Assembly: GCA_947095535.1 (NCBI GenBank)
Contig: OX352774.1
Coordinates: 181,038,200-181,102,199 of the forward strand
Origin: Poecilobothrus nobilitatus
Lineage: Eukaryota; Arthropoda; Insecta; Diptera; Dolichopodidae
Length of the DNA: 64,000 bases
Direction: 5' to 3'
A program made the position numbers and the translations under genes. Shown here one piece after another: positions 11,620-23,515 of the stretch. Below the pieces are notes generated by a model. That model worked only from the letters and a program-made list of their open reading frames with translations, had not been told where the DNA came from and searched no databases. Position 1 is the first letter of the stretch. The number at the start of each line of letters is the position of its first letter.

Positions 11620-12389
11620 AACCGTTTGTCGCACAAAGCGACAGCGTTCCGAAGTTTCGTTATTAAAAAATGCCACACCGAACAGAAAAATTTATCCTTT
11701 GTTTCGTATATTATTATTAATTTGAATTTTTTTTTTTTTTATTTTTTTATTATTTTTTTTATTTTTTTTTTTTTAATTATTAATTATAATTTTATATTAT
11801 CATTTTATTATTATATATTAGAAATTTTAACATTATTTATTAAATATTATTTTATATTAGTTGTAGTGACATTTATTAGTTATTTTGACATTTATAATTT
11901 TAATTTTGTACCTTTAAATATAATAAAATAAAGGAAATATTATATTAATAATATAAACATAATATTGCATTATATTATGTCTTAAAAAATCCACCAAAAT
12001 TGTAATAAAAATAATTAAATGGAGGGTGGTCCAATGATCTATAATAATAAAATATATTATATTAGACGCTATTGCTGAGTACTTTTCCAGAAATTTAAAC
12101 CGATGCTAAGATGCTAGTATGTCTAACTATTAGAATTATATTTTAGGGTGGGACGATCGAATATTTTTTATAATATCAATATAAATGTTTGATATTTAAA
12201 AAAATTTCAAAAATATTATTCAACTTTTAACTTTTGTCGCTTTCTTTACGCACATTGAAGTGTCAAATAATTGAATAGTATCAAAATAAAAGATAAAGAG
12301 AAGTCAGTTTTGTTAAGTAAGTATGTAAGTATACATTTTACAAAATTACGGTTTCATTGTAGATACTCTTTTGTAGACTGCTTTAAGAC
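11620..12389. other. Upstream region of the 11619 gene; A+T-rich
   Basis: It contains the presumptive 5' UTR and core promoter of the minus-strand gene. About 50 bases (11620-11670) with more G and C precede a T-rich block at 11727-11775. I cannot place a transcription start. The plus-strand open frames here read the complement of the exon and the T runs. Confidence 0.35.
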
Positions 12390-12392
12390 TTA

Positions 12393-12717
12393 AGGAGATG
12401 ACCCAATGCTTGCGTTTCTTCTAGCGTTACTTTTAGCGCCGCTTTTAGCGTTGCGTTCTATATAAAATAAGGACCAAATGCGTCGCTTTATGAAATAAAT
12501 TAAATTGTGTATGTAAGCATTATGAAAATATATTTTCAATGACAACCAACAACCAGTATAAAATAAAACATACACAAATTTATTGTCAACGAGAATAAAA
12601 GTAGAAAGTTGCGCTACTCTAGCGTCGCTTCATACGGTCAAGTATTTGATCAAGTTCCATTTAAATCAATGTATTCTACTTAAACATCAAAGCGACACGA
12701 ACATTGGGTCATCACCT
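12393..12717 (+). mobile_element. PIF/Harbinger-like MITE, copy A
   Basis: This 325-bp insertion has 15-bp terminal inverted repeats (left AGGAGATGACCCAAT; right, reverse-complemented, AGGTGATGACCCAAT) flanked on both sides by TTA (12390-12392 and 12718-12720). A 3-bp T(T/A)A duplication is typical of PIF/Harbinger elements. It contains repeated TAGCGT/GCGACG motifs, and near its right end the block TTCCATTTAAATCAATGTAT. Copy B at 30214-30485 is the same sequence inverted and lacks about 50 bases present here. It has no coding capacity. The open frames at 12390-12575 and 12583-12804 are incidental. Confidence 0.85.
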
Positions 12718-12720
12718 TTA

Positions 12721-15700
12721 AAAGAACATAACGATAACGTTGGTTGTATCAACACAACAGCATACGTTGAAAGCGAAATTAAAATAAATATAAAAAAAAC
12801 TTAAAAGAGGCGTGAAATTTTAAGACATATATAAAACAAACATTAATAAATCTAAAATGAATTAATTTAATTTATTTAAATTCTTGTTTTAATTTTGTTT
12901 TTTTGTGTTTTTATTCTTTTAAATAAAAAACAAAAAAACCATATTTTATGATTCATTTCGTCTAGGTTTTTTTTTTTTTGCTAAACAAATCATGCTTTTC
13001 TTGTCTTATTTAAAACATTAATGTATGGATTTGTAGCAAAAATTTTTTAAATTTACTTAAATATCTTAAATCACTCAATCAAGGTTCAATAATATTAAAA
13101 AAAAAAAAAACATAAAATAAAAAAATAAAACATATAATAAATAAAACATAAAATTTAAATTAAGAATTTTAATATTAATAATACTTGAAAAAAAAAAAAT
13201 AAACAAGAAAAACACGTTTAAAGTAGTGATCTCCAAATCAACTTTTAAATTTACAATTCCTTTAAATTTTTTTTTTTTTTTTTTTATGGTTTCTTATTAT
13301 GGATATTTTATATAATTTTATATTTAAATATCTGTGATTCATAAATTTAAAATAAAAAAAAGAAAATGTTTTTTTTTTGTTTTATTTATTTTTTTTTTTT
13401 TTGTTAAACACAGATGTTTTATAAAATTTTGTTCTATAGTATTGTATATGTACGGATGTAAATTAATATTCATTGATAAATTAATAATAGTCCTTCTTTT
13501 AATATATATTTATATATATATATATATACGTATTTATTAGAGAGCCATGACCTATTATAACAGTTATATAGTAACTTCTGGAATATTGTACTGTTTTAAT
13601 TGTTTAAAACGGATCTACCTATTTATACCTATTAAGTAAAACTAAACTGATTGTAACAACTGGATTTTATATTTTAATAATATATTATTGTGTATAAAAA
13701 GTTTATTGTGTCACCAGATGAATCACTATTAAAATGTGACAAATAATTATCAAGTGTTACGATAATACAATTCGATATAATACGATATTATCAAGTGTTA
13801 CGATAATACCACCAGTAAAGATAATTTCAAAAAGTTCTAAATTTTAAAACTCCACCTATATTTATGTACTACATATTATTAATAGTATATTTAATAAATA
13901 AATGAAAAATAAAAAATCCGCTAATCAAATCAATAGGTATATTGAGACAAAAATAAATTCTACTAATTTTCTTGTTTTTGATGACTAAAAAACCAATAAT
14001 TTTGGAAAAAAAAAAAAAAAAGGAACAAAATAAAAAAAACAAGTTAAGAATGACAGGGACAAATGAAATAAAATTAAAAATCCGTGGTTTTAAAGAACGG
14101 TTACTTTTTAACAAATAACAACAACAACAAAAAAAAAAAAAACTACTAACAGTTACTAAAAATAAATTGTGTTAAAATTGTACATTATGTATGTACATAC
14201 ATATATACCTATGTGAATATAATAAAGTTTAAAAAAGTAAAACCGGTTTTTTTTTTGTTTTTTTATTTTTATTTTTAATATGCATTAAATGTAACCTGAC
14301 AGAATAAAGTTAAATTTATTCATATTACATAAGTACAATTAGTTTATTTATACTATTATTAAATAAATAATAAAAAAAAAAAAAAAAATTAATATTAAAA
14401 AGTAAACTACCTATAAGTGTACCTATGTATTTATTTTTAAACGAATGACATGATCCATCCATATATACTATCTAAGTATACATAATAAATGCTACAAAAG
14501 TTTTCTAACCGGACTTGAAAAATTTTTAAAAATTGTTTAAAAGAGACAAATCATAATTTTTTGTCTTTTTTTTTTTTTGTTTTTTTTTTTTTGGTTAATA
14601 TAAGTATCTATAAATTTGTATAAAGTATGAAATTTTAAAAGTATCAAAAAAAAAAAAAAAAAATCAATTGAATTTATTATTATTTTTAATAAAAAAAAAA
14701 AAAAAAAAATCCATTAATTGTTTTCTACTGTTTTCTTGTAGGTCATGGTTAGAAAAAAAATGAATTTCTTTGTTTTTATTGTACATATAATATCAAAATG
14801 GTAATAATAACCGGTTTTAATTACTAGATTATGCAGTTATATTAATTTTGTCTTTTTTTTTTTTTTTTTTTTTTGTCTTACTGATTTGATTTGCTTTGTC
14901 ACTACTTTTTTAAAAATAAAAAACAAAAACAAAAAAAACACATTATCACTATAACTTTATTTTTGCATTTTCTTAAGGTAAATTATATTTCTTTTAAATT
15001 TTTTTACCAATTTTTTATTTTTATTAATTTTTTTTTGTTTTTCTTTATTTTGTTTTATAAGATTATGCAAATAATAACGGTTTATTTAATATTATGCAAA
15101 TTTTTTTTAATATTTTATTTTTATTTGTATTAAATTTTTTTTTTTTTTTAATTTTGATTCCAATTTTATTTTTAGAATTTGGATTGGATCAATTAATAAA
15201 ATACAAACCGCCATTAATTGATTGTTTTGAATTAACATAATTTTTATATATGATTTAGAAAAATAGCATAATATTAAATTCAGGTGAAATTTAGAATAAA
15301 AAAAAAAAAATTTTAATTCACCTGAGCTTAAAACAGGTACAAAAAATTATACAATAAATAAAATCAACAAAAAAACACCGAAAAATAATAAAAATGAATG
15401 ATAATAAACTTAAACAAAAAAAAAAAACATTAAAATACCGTTAGATTCAGTGATTTTTATTTATTGGTTTTTTTATGTTATTCACTTTAAATAACAAAAA
15501 AAAATGATTTTTTCATTTTCTTTTATTTTCCTATATTTTTTTAACTTGATTTTAAGTAAATACTATCTAATAGAATACACTCACTTTTTAAAGTACATAT
15601 CCATAGATTACTTTCGAAAAAAATCACTTAAAATGCGTTTTATGATCTAGTTTTTTAATGTAAAACAAAACCAACTGATTACATACAAATAATAAAGAAA

Positions 15701-17979
15701 AACAATACGAAAAAAAAAACAAAATATATTAAATAATTTTTTTCTTTTTTTTTAAATATAAAAATTTAAAAAAGAAACAAAAAAAAAATTTTTTTTATTT
15801 GATTATTTGCACAACACACTTTATTTTTCTTTTTACTTAAAACAGTGTTAATCTTTTTTTAATATTGCATACAAGATCCGGTAGTACACGATAATCACGT
15901 AAATCTGATAAGAATTTTTTGTTGTTTTTTTTTTTTTTTTTTTTTTTATTATTATTTTTTGAAGACTTTCACCAAAAAATTCTATTCACGCATTATTAAG
16001 GAATTCAATGGTTTTCTTATTTATTTATTTTTTGCTTTACCGCTATTGGAATTCCATAAATAGCGGTCTTTAAAATACATATTAAAAAAAAAAAAAAACA
16101 CATAAAATAGGAGAAAAAAAAAAAATTATTTTCCCATATGAAAAAGAAAATTTTTCTTTTATAATCAAAAATACAAAATAAATAAAATTTAAAAAATTTT
16201 TCTTAATATTTATTTATTTATTTTTTTTTTTTTAAATATATTATTATAATTTTTTCGAAAAATATTAACGTTACGCGCTCTACCTAGTGTTACAGCGACG
16301 ACTTATAGCCGATTATTGGATAAAATTTGTAAGAAAACTGTTTATTAGAATATCTTAAGATTTTTTTTCCTATTTTGTTTTTTTTTTTTTTATTTTTCAA
16401 TATTGAAACGGTAAAAATAAATAGAAACGAATAAGAAAAAATATTTATTATGTATAATAAATAAATTTTACAAGGAAAATAATAAAATATAACCAGAAGA
16501 AATTAAAACTGAACACTGTGTTTTCATATATACACATTTAGTCGTTTGGAACAAAATTGTATTAGTGAGTCCTATTAGAAATATATGTAAATCAAACCAA
16601 AAATAAAAATGAGAATTTTTGAGAGGGAGAAAATACCAATTATAGTAATGAAAATTAATCTCAATTTTCTCAATATATAAAATCATAACCTTGCATGTAG
16701 TAGTCAATATCTGTATAGATGTTAATGGTAAACATTTTGCAGATTTTAAAATCATTCCCTTATTTACATACAATAATGAATAAACAACAAATACCACACA
16801 TATGACAAAATGAAATCGGTAAAGAAAATAGCAATGATGATGCAAGGGAGTTTTATATAGGTATGTACTTTATATTCACTTCTTGTTTGATTTCTCTCTC
16901 GCAGTTTTACCTTGTTTTGTTCTGTACATTGTAAAATGAAATAAAATATAAATATGGTAAGATGAGAAATTGGAGAATGCATCAAATCGGTTAAAACGGT
17001 TGAAAATTGGAATACATGAAACGGTAATTATAAATATTATTTTTATTTTTTCCATAATGGTGAATATTTTCTTTTGAGCTGCAATTATTCTTAATTCGTT
17101 AGTGGTGTTACATATTTAAATGTTGGAAAACTGGGGAAAAAAATGTGGTGAATAGGAAAATTTTTTTTTTTTTTTTTGTTTAAATTTTCTACTCGATATA
17201 TTTTAATAATTTTGTTTTAGTATATAAAATGGTGAATAAATAGTAAATAAAAAAAAAGTTTCACATCATAAAAATGTGGTGAATAAAATATACATACTTA
17301 GTGAATTAATTGAAAAAATAATGTCATTATTTACATAAAAAGAATAAATTTTTTAGAGATGATGGTATCATAATAAAATATTTTTAAAGGATAATAAAAA
17401 AAAAATTAACATTAAAGTGTTATAACAACTTAAAGAAATTTCGTTATAGAATTTATATTTTTAGAATTAAAAGGAAAACTGAATGCCTGAATAAATACTG
17501 GTATTATGGATGCAAAAAAGAGTGCAGAGTGAAAATACAATGACTTAATTTGACAAAATTTATAAATTGGTAATACAAAGGCTAAAATTTCTCAGAATAA
17601 AAACAAAATAAAAATTATTCAATTATTATAATTAATTTTATAATTAAAAATTATGTAATTTACCAATGAATTTAATGTTATATAAATTTCTTTACGTTAA
17701 ATGCGTAGGTATAGGTATATTAACCATTAGTTATTTTTAATGGTAGCAGGCCATTTTTGTGGAAAAAAAAATCTTTACTAAAAAAAATCTTGAAAAAAAA
17801 ATCTGAAAATCCTGAAAAAAACCTTGAAAAAAAAATTTCTTGAAATAAAAATCTTGAATTTAATTTTGAAATTAAATATTTTTCAAGATTTTATTTAATG
17901 TCTTTTTTAAAAAAAAAACAAAATATATTTTTTAACTAAAAAAATAACAAAATTAAACGTTTTACAACAGAAGACATAT
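12721..17979. other. A+T-rich non-coding DNA with a few simple repeats
   Basis: About 5 kb of low-complexity DNA with long A and T runs, such as those near 14640-14710 and 14855-14875. The segment 16268-16320 is richer in G+C (GTTACGCGCTCTACC, CAGCGACGAC) but has no extended open frame. At 17760-17870 there is a run of imperfect CTTGAAAAAAAAATC units. No exon or RNA gene is recognised. Confidence 0.5.
13746..13809. repeat. 23-bp perfect direct repeat
   Basis: ATTATCAAGTGTTACGATAA followed by TAC occurs at 13746-13768 and 13787-13809, 41 bases apart start to start. Part of the spacer (CGATATAATACGATATTA) resembles the repeat. Confidence 0.75.
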
Positions 17980-18288
17980 TAAATCAGGATTGCCCCTTTT
18001 TCCGGAATATTTATATATATATATATATATATGCGAAATTCTGATTTAGAACGGATTTTAGAGTTGTATTCAACGCTTTTTACAGAATATTTATTTATAT
18101 GTATGTGCGAAATTCTCAATTAGGAGGGACCAAACAACCAATTCTCAACCTAAAATGGTTTAAAAATTAGGATATTTCCTTTTCTAGAATATTTATATTA
18201 ATAATATATGCGGAATTTTAAAAGTCGGGATTTCGTTACAGACCATATTATATTTAATGAATTTTAGTGAAGTGCTTAAATACTTGAT
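17980..18288 (+). repeat. Degenerate tandem array, left part
   Basis: Three imperfect units of about 85-100 bases. Each has a (C/G)(C/A)GGAATATTTAT-type block or its variant, then an (A/T)-rich run, then ATGCGAAATTCT or TGCGGAATTT. The middle unit also contains TTTTAGAGTTG and CAATTAGGAG, which resemble parts of the units at 19085-19660. The two stretches are therefore probably one array split by the 709-bp insertion between them. Confidence 0.5.
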
Positions 18289-18997
18289 GGCCCTGATTTC
18301 GATAGTCATTTCATAAAAATGAAAATGAAAAATTTCATTTCATTTTAATAATTTTTTGCGATTTCGATAGTCGGGCAAAATGAAAATGAAAATTAAAATG
18401 ATTTATATTATTTTTTAAACCGGCAATACTTTCTTATTTTGAGGTTTTGACTATACAAAGAAAAGCTACAAGTAAAAAATTAAGATTTAAAACACATAAT
18501 TTCCAATACTATAATAGAAAAAAAGCAAAAAATTAAAAAAAGTGCCGAAAAGTGGTTCCTTAGTTTTTGGGTTCTGTTTTTTGGGGCGGGCTTAAAAGTT
18601 GAACTTTTTTATTTTTTTTTTATGATATTTAAATTTTAATACAAAATCGGTGAGTACTGAGTACCTTTTTTTTAAACATGTCGGAACGACTTCTAATTCA
18701 CAAATTAATGGGCTTTCTTGCAACCTAATCTATGACTATGTATAGTCATAGGTTACTTATAAAAATGCCTATATTCACATAAATATAAATAAAATACTTC
18801 ATAATTTTTTCCTAAATCCATTTTTACAAGCACTCATTTAACAATTTCAAAATGAGAAAATTTGACGTTTTAAATGAGTATATTCATAAAATATGACTAT
18901 CAAAATCAGCTTCTCTTCATTTTTTATGATTTTTTTCATTTTTTATGACTATCGAAATCAAAAATTTTGTTTTTATATACTATCGAAATCAGGGCCG
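18289..18997. mobile_element. 709-bp element with terminal inverted repeats and subterminal motifs
   Basis: It starts with GGCCCTGATTTCGATAGT and ends with its perfect complement ACTATCGAAATCAGGGCC, flanked by GAT on both sides (18286-18288 and 18998-19000), a likely 3-bp target duplication. The core GATTTCGATAGTC or its complement recurs subterminally at about 18360-18373, 18895-18907 (one mismatch) and 18948-18960, as expected for transposase-binding sites. The subterminal DNA is rich in AAAATGAAAATGAAA units. A palindrome CTATGACTATGTATAGTCATAG lies near 18730-18751. There is no transposase ORF, so this is a non-autonomous DNA transposon. The superfamily is uncertain: a 3-bp duplication would fit PIF/Harbinger-like or CACTA-like elements. 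Confidence 0.75.
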
Positions 18998-19000
18998 ATA

Positions 19001-19660
19001 TTATGTAAACTTCCAAAAGAATACGTTTTGATAATTTAATTAAAACTATATATTTATACATTATAATGTACTTACAAAGGGAGCATGTCGAAATCTCGTG
19101 TATCAAAATCTTGTGCTTTTATTTTATAGTTGGTTACAAAATCAGAGTTTTGATATTTTGTTTAGTGGTTTAGGGGCGGCAGCCCCACTTTTTTTAAAAG
19201 TGTTTTTTAATGTTTTAATATTGAAATATGTATGCAAAAACTTAATTAGGAGCGCATCCATCACTATTTTAAAATGGTTTTTAATGTTTTAATATTGAAA
19301 TATCTATACAAAAAAATAATTAGGAAGTATTTTATAATTGGTTACAAAATCAGGATTTCAGTAATTTATTTTGTGAGTGTCCGCCATTATTTACAAGGCG
19401 ACAGCCCCCATTATTTTAAAAGTTTTTTTTTTTAAATATGTATGTAAAAAATGTGATTACTGGGAATTTTAGAATTGGATTTAAAATCAGAGTTCCAATA
19501 ATTTGTTTAGGGAGGTTTTGGGGACAGCAGCCCCCACTACTCTAAATGACTTGCTGTTGAAATATGTATGTAAACAAAATAATTAGGAATGATTTTAGAG
19601 TTGGTTACAAAATCAGGGTTCCAGTAATTTGTTTAGCGGGGTGTTTGTTTTTTTTTGTTT
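19001..19660 (+). repeat. Degenerate tandem array, right part (units of about 126-208 bp)
   Basis: The anchor TTGGTTACAAAATCAG or a variant recurs at about 19130, 19338, 19475 and 19601. Each is followed by (A/C)AGTAATTTGTTTAG-like sequence, a G-rich then C-rich block (GGCGGCAGCCCCA, GGCGACAGCCCCCA, GGACAGCAGCCCCCA), and GAAATATGTATGTAAA...AATTAGGA. The first unit is longer because about 75 bases (TTTTTAATGTTTTAATATTG and on) are duplicated inside it. The open frames at 19098-19292 and 19564-19812 only read through repeat units. Confidence 0.7.
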
Positions 19661-19999
19661 TTGAATTATCATTTCAAAATAAATATGTAATTTTAATTCA
19701 TGATTTTATTTTTAAGATTTTTTTTGCAGGATATCGATGGGAACCCGTTTTTAATACATCGGGCATATTTTTTTGTTATAAAACAGATCCTTTAGTTTTA
19801 TTAAAATTCTAAACAAAAAAAGCTTCAATCACCTTCCTAGCTTTAAATCTTATGTGTTTAGAATTTTAAAATTTCTAATATAAAAATAATAATTCTTAAG
19901 AAGTCATCATCCTATCCTCTACAATTTCTTGAACAGAATGATTTACAAAGGTGCTGTTACAATTTTACGGAAATAATAAAGTATTAAAGACTAAATTAG

Positions 20000-20195
20000 A
20001 AAATCAAACCGAAACAAAGCGCGAATAATCTTAGAGTGGAACCCTCAGAGAACAGAACAATTCACCAAGAACTGGCTAAATGTAAGATCTTCTGAAATAA
20101 CATCGAAATATCAGTGTAAAACAGTGTGAGATGGAAATTTTAAGTGAAGGTCCTTCGCTCTTAAGAGGAATAACGAAAAAGAAAAACAAAGTACT
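20000..20195 (+). mobile_element. Decayed LINE fragment, C-terminal tail of ORF2
   Basis: The plus-strand reading gives RKSNRNKARIILEWNPQR (about 20010-20060), then NWLNVRSSEI, and in another frame VRWKF-stop-VKVLRSS near 20125-20170. This follows the well-known end of many LINE ORF2 proteins: an LRKPN..I...ALEWNPQGxR block, then xTW..., then RWRxFVxALCS. A frameshift and stops make it a relic. The match is to a remembered pattern, not a search, and the clade is not determined. Confidence 0.45.
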
Positions 20196-21689
20196 GAAGT
20201 AAGAATTAACTTTAACTTCTTGTAAGTGTTTGGCGTGATTTTACTCTGAAAATACCGAACAATATACATTAGATGTACAATTACTAAATATAAATCAAAA
20301 ATACACATATAATGTATGTATGTATGATCTGCTTTTAATCATCTACAAAAAATTACTTGAAAATTCCATAATAATAATCGATCCCAGATAATTAAAAATA
20401 TTTTATATTTATTTCAAATTTAAACAAATATTATTTTAAATTTTTTTTTTATATATTATATACAATTTACAGTTTACTTCTCTTTTTTAATACCAAAAAA
20501 AAAATTATACTTTTAATTTCAAAGCAACATATTTAAAGATCTGTGATATAAAAAAATTTAATTTTAAATTACCTCATTTTAAAAAGAAAAAGAGAAGAAA
20601 GGAAAAACTAAATTTTCCGTATTAAAAAACCAAACCAAAAACAAAAAAAACAAAAAAATATTCAGGAAAATTATCTTAACAAAATTAAAGTTTTTTTTTC
20701 CAGCGTTTTTCATAAAAAAAGCAAATGAAATTTTATTATCATCACCCTTTTTACGTCTACCATTTGAAATAATTTTTCTTAATTTTTATTTTCATCATTT
20801 TATCACTCTTTTCAGAACAAAAAAAAAAAGTAATAATAAATATATGAAAATAAAAATCTCAAGTATCGCGAAAAAAAAAACGGAAGTTTGCACAATAAAA
20901 AAAAAAAAAAAAAATTAAAATAAAAATCTTTTTTATTTAAACAACAATAATTAATGTGTACCTTTTAAAGTCTATAAAATTAAAAAGCTAAAAATAAAAA
21001 AAAAAATAAAAATTAAAATTTTAATCATATCACAATCCAGATCTCTGAATAGTGAAGATAGTTGAAATGAATTGTTTGACATGGAAACCTGAAAGCAAGG
21101 CAACATAAAGCAAGCTTCACAATTCATTAAATATAATAAACAGAAAAACCGAACCGAAAAACATTAAATAATTACAATTTGTTTAAAAACTACATAAAAA
21201 CTACGATTTTATACACATTAATTGTTCTTTTAAAATGTCAGCAGTCAGGGTACCATGTACTGCTGTAAGAGGTGGAGTAAGATAAGAAGGCAATCTAAAT
21301 GGGGAAGGTATGAAAAAGAAAGAAATAAAACTTAAATATAATTTGTTATAAATTTTTTTTAATTTTTTGAATTTATAGGGCCATTAATTTATGTGAAAAA
21401 AAAAATTTAATTTTTGTTTTTTTTTTTTTTTATTTTCCTTTTATTTTCAACTGAAAAATTTACTTTTCATTAGTTTTTCATTGTTTTTTTTTTCAATTCT
21501 GAATGTTAACCTAGGACGTTTTTTTTTTTGTAAATTGAAGACAACACAAACAAAAAAAAACGTCAATTGATATCAAACAAAAAGGTATTATAAATTGCAA
21601 TTACCGTTTAAATAAACATCTTTGTCAATGGTAGATATACATATTAGTACTGAATGTAAAGGTTCACTTATAATCTTCTTTTACTCCCA
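20196..21689. other. A+T-rich non-coding DNA
   Basis: Poly-A and poly-T dominated. A moderately G+C-richer stretch at 21040-21110 and 21230-21310 (for example GTCAGGGTACCATGTACTGC) has no usable frame. Confidence 0.45.
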
Positions 21690-21836
21690 TTAATCCATAT
21701 TGGCGAGTGTGGCGTTTACAAATTCCTTTTCATCGATCATGATCATTGGTAAGACGTTTGACTTATGGCCATTTAATGATCTTGCCACAACTAAGATGGC
21801 TATTCTCCAGGTTTCCCGCGTAGAATTTTTAAGTGA
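21690..21836 (-). pseudogene. Short coding-like segment, product unknown
   Basis: In an otherwise low-complexity region, the minus strand is open for 48 codons between TGA (21839-21837) and TAA (21692-21690). It reads ...ETWRIAILVVARSLNGHK and then MIMIDEKEFVNATLANMD. Residue composition is balanced and the DNA is G+C-richer than its flanks, as in a real exon or a decayed element ORF. There is no clear start, and I see no acceptor with a pyrimidine tract. I do not recognise the sequence. A relic of a transposable element is as likely as a last exon. Confidence 0.25.
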
Positions 21837-21839
21837 TCA

Positions 21840-23515
21840 AAATCATAAATGGTTTAAGTGGTTAATACTTTAACACTTTGAAGACGGAAGATGAATTCGC
21901 AATAATACCCAGCGTATATGTATGATTTTCAAACGCCTACAAGCGTCCATTAAAACAAATTTATAAATTATTCTGAAAACAAAATATTTTAAAAATTTTT
22001 ATCTTTTTGTTTTTTAAGTTCAAATTTTTATTTTAGTCTAGAAAAAAGTTATTTTTTTTTTGGTATAAAAATCAGCTGAGAAGATTAAAAGAATGTTTCA
22101 AATTTTAATTTTAACAAAACGGTAAAAGTGATATTAATTTCATGGTAAATATAATATTCCAACAGGATTAAATGCCTAAAGAACAGATAAAACAACAAAT
22201 ATCAGAAATTCCAAGTAGCCGATGCGATCACAGCTATAACAACAATTCTTGAATGTAATGTTATTGCGCAAATATTCAGCAGATTTAATTCTTTGAATAG
22301 GGAAATTTTGCTATGCAAACCTGCCCTATCATTACAAATTTCTCCAGAAGTACCTTAACTTAGTTAAAATGGAATTGCTTTTTCATATAATCTATTCCCC
22401 CCCCCCCTTTAGTTTTACAAAAGTTCGAAGGTATAGCCTTTCTAACAGTTCGTCAGCCTTGCATACATGATTCAAAATATGTGGTGGTGCGGGTATTATT
22501 ACCCCCATTTTAAAAATTACAATTTCATGCAATCAAACACCATTATCTTGTACAAATCTATAACTCTATAGTTGTTTGGAATATTACATTATTAAATTTT
22601 ATTTTTATTTACTCTATAAAAGTTTATATAAATTTCCTTAAAATTTTGTTTTGTTTTTCCACTTTTATTATGATTTGACAAGTAAAAATTTACTTTAAAA
22701 GTTAAAAAAAAAAAAAAAAAAATTCACATCCATGTAAATTTACTCGATTTGTTTAAGTTTATTTTTTATATTTAATTTTTATTTTTTTTTGCTCTTTTTG
22801 CACAACATAATAATTGTAATTTGTTTTTAATTCTGATATAATCTTTGAAGAAAAATAAAAGTTCCCAATTTATTTTTTTTTTTTCAATGGGGATTGAAAA
22901 ACTTTAAAACATACACAAAAAAGCAAAAAAAAAATATACGAGACTAGCAAAAATTTTGAATTCATTTTAAATTTTTCAGTTTTTTGTTTAAGTTCAGAAT
23001 TAATAATGAACAGATGTAAGTATTATTGTTTAAGTTATATTTGCTCCCTCTAAGTTCATAAAGTTGTATCTGTCATTTTAAAGTTATTTAAAATGTCAGA
23101 TGATAAATATACCGAGAATAATTTTTCAAATTTTAAACAAATAAAATAATGTTGATGTTTTTGTTTAATTTTCATTTTCCACGCGTTAATTATCACTATT
23201 TCAGTGCAATTATTTTTAAATGTCTTTTTATTTTTTTTTTTTATTTTAAAGTGAATTCACAAATGACAATAATATTGTTGATGTTATTTTTTGTTTTTTT
23301 TTTTTTTTAAATAATCACTAACACTTTTAATGTGAATTTTAATATTAGTGTAAAATTGAGCTCACGAATTCTTTTATAATGTTTTTATTTTTTTTATTGT
23401 TTATGGATACGTGTGAAATTTAAAGAATAAAAGTTAAACCAAATTCAACATAATAATTATTATAAGATTACACTTTTTAATATCGTGAATTTACTGTTGA
23501 GGAATTTTATATTCC
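21840..23515. other. Non-coding DNA with a C homopolymer
   Basis: A+T-rich. The exception is an 11-base C run at 22397-22407, unusual where nearly all homopolymers are A or T. A small hairpin GGGTATTATTACCCCC lies near 22491-22506. No gene recognised. Confidence 0.5.

Noticed and set aside
11620..11676. Extension of the 11619 exon to an upstream GTG
   Set aside because: No ATG and no acceptor AG lie in this stretch. A non-ATG start is not needed because ATG 11619 is available.
11242..11725. Plus-strand frames with Cys-, Val- and Leu-rich products
   Set aside because: They are antisense to the triplet-repeat part of the minus-strand exon at 11275-11619.
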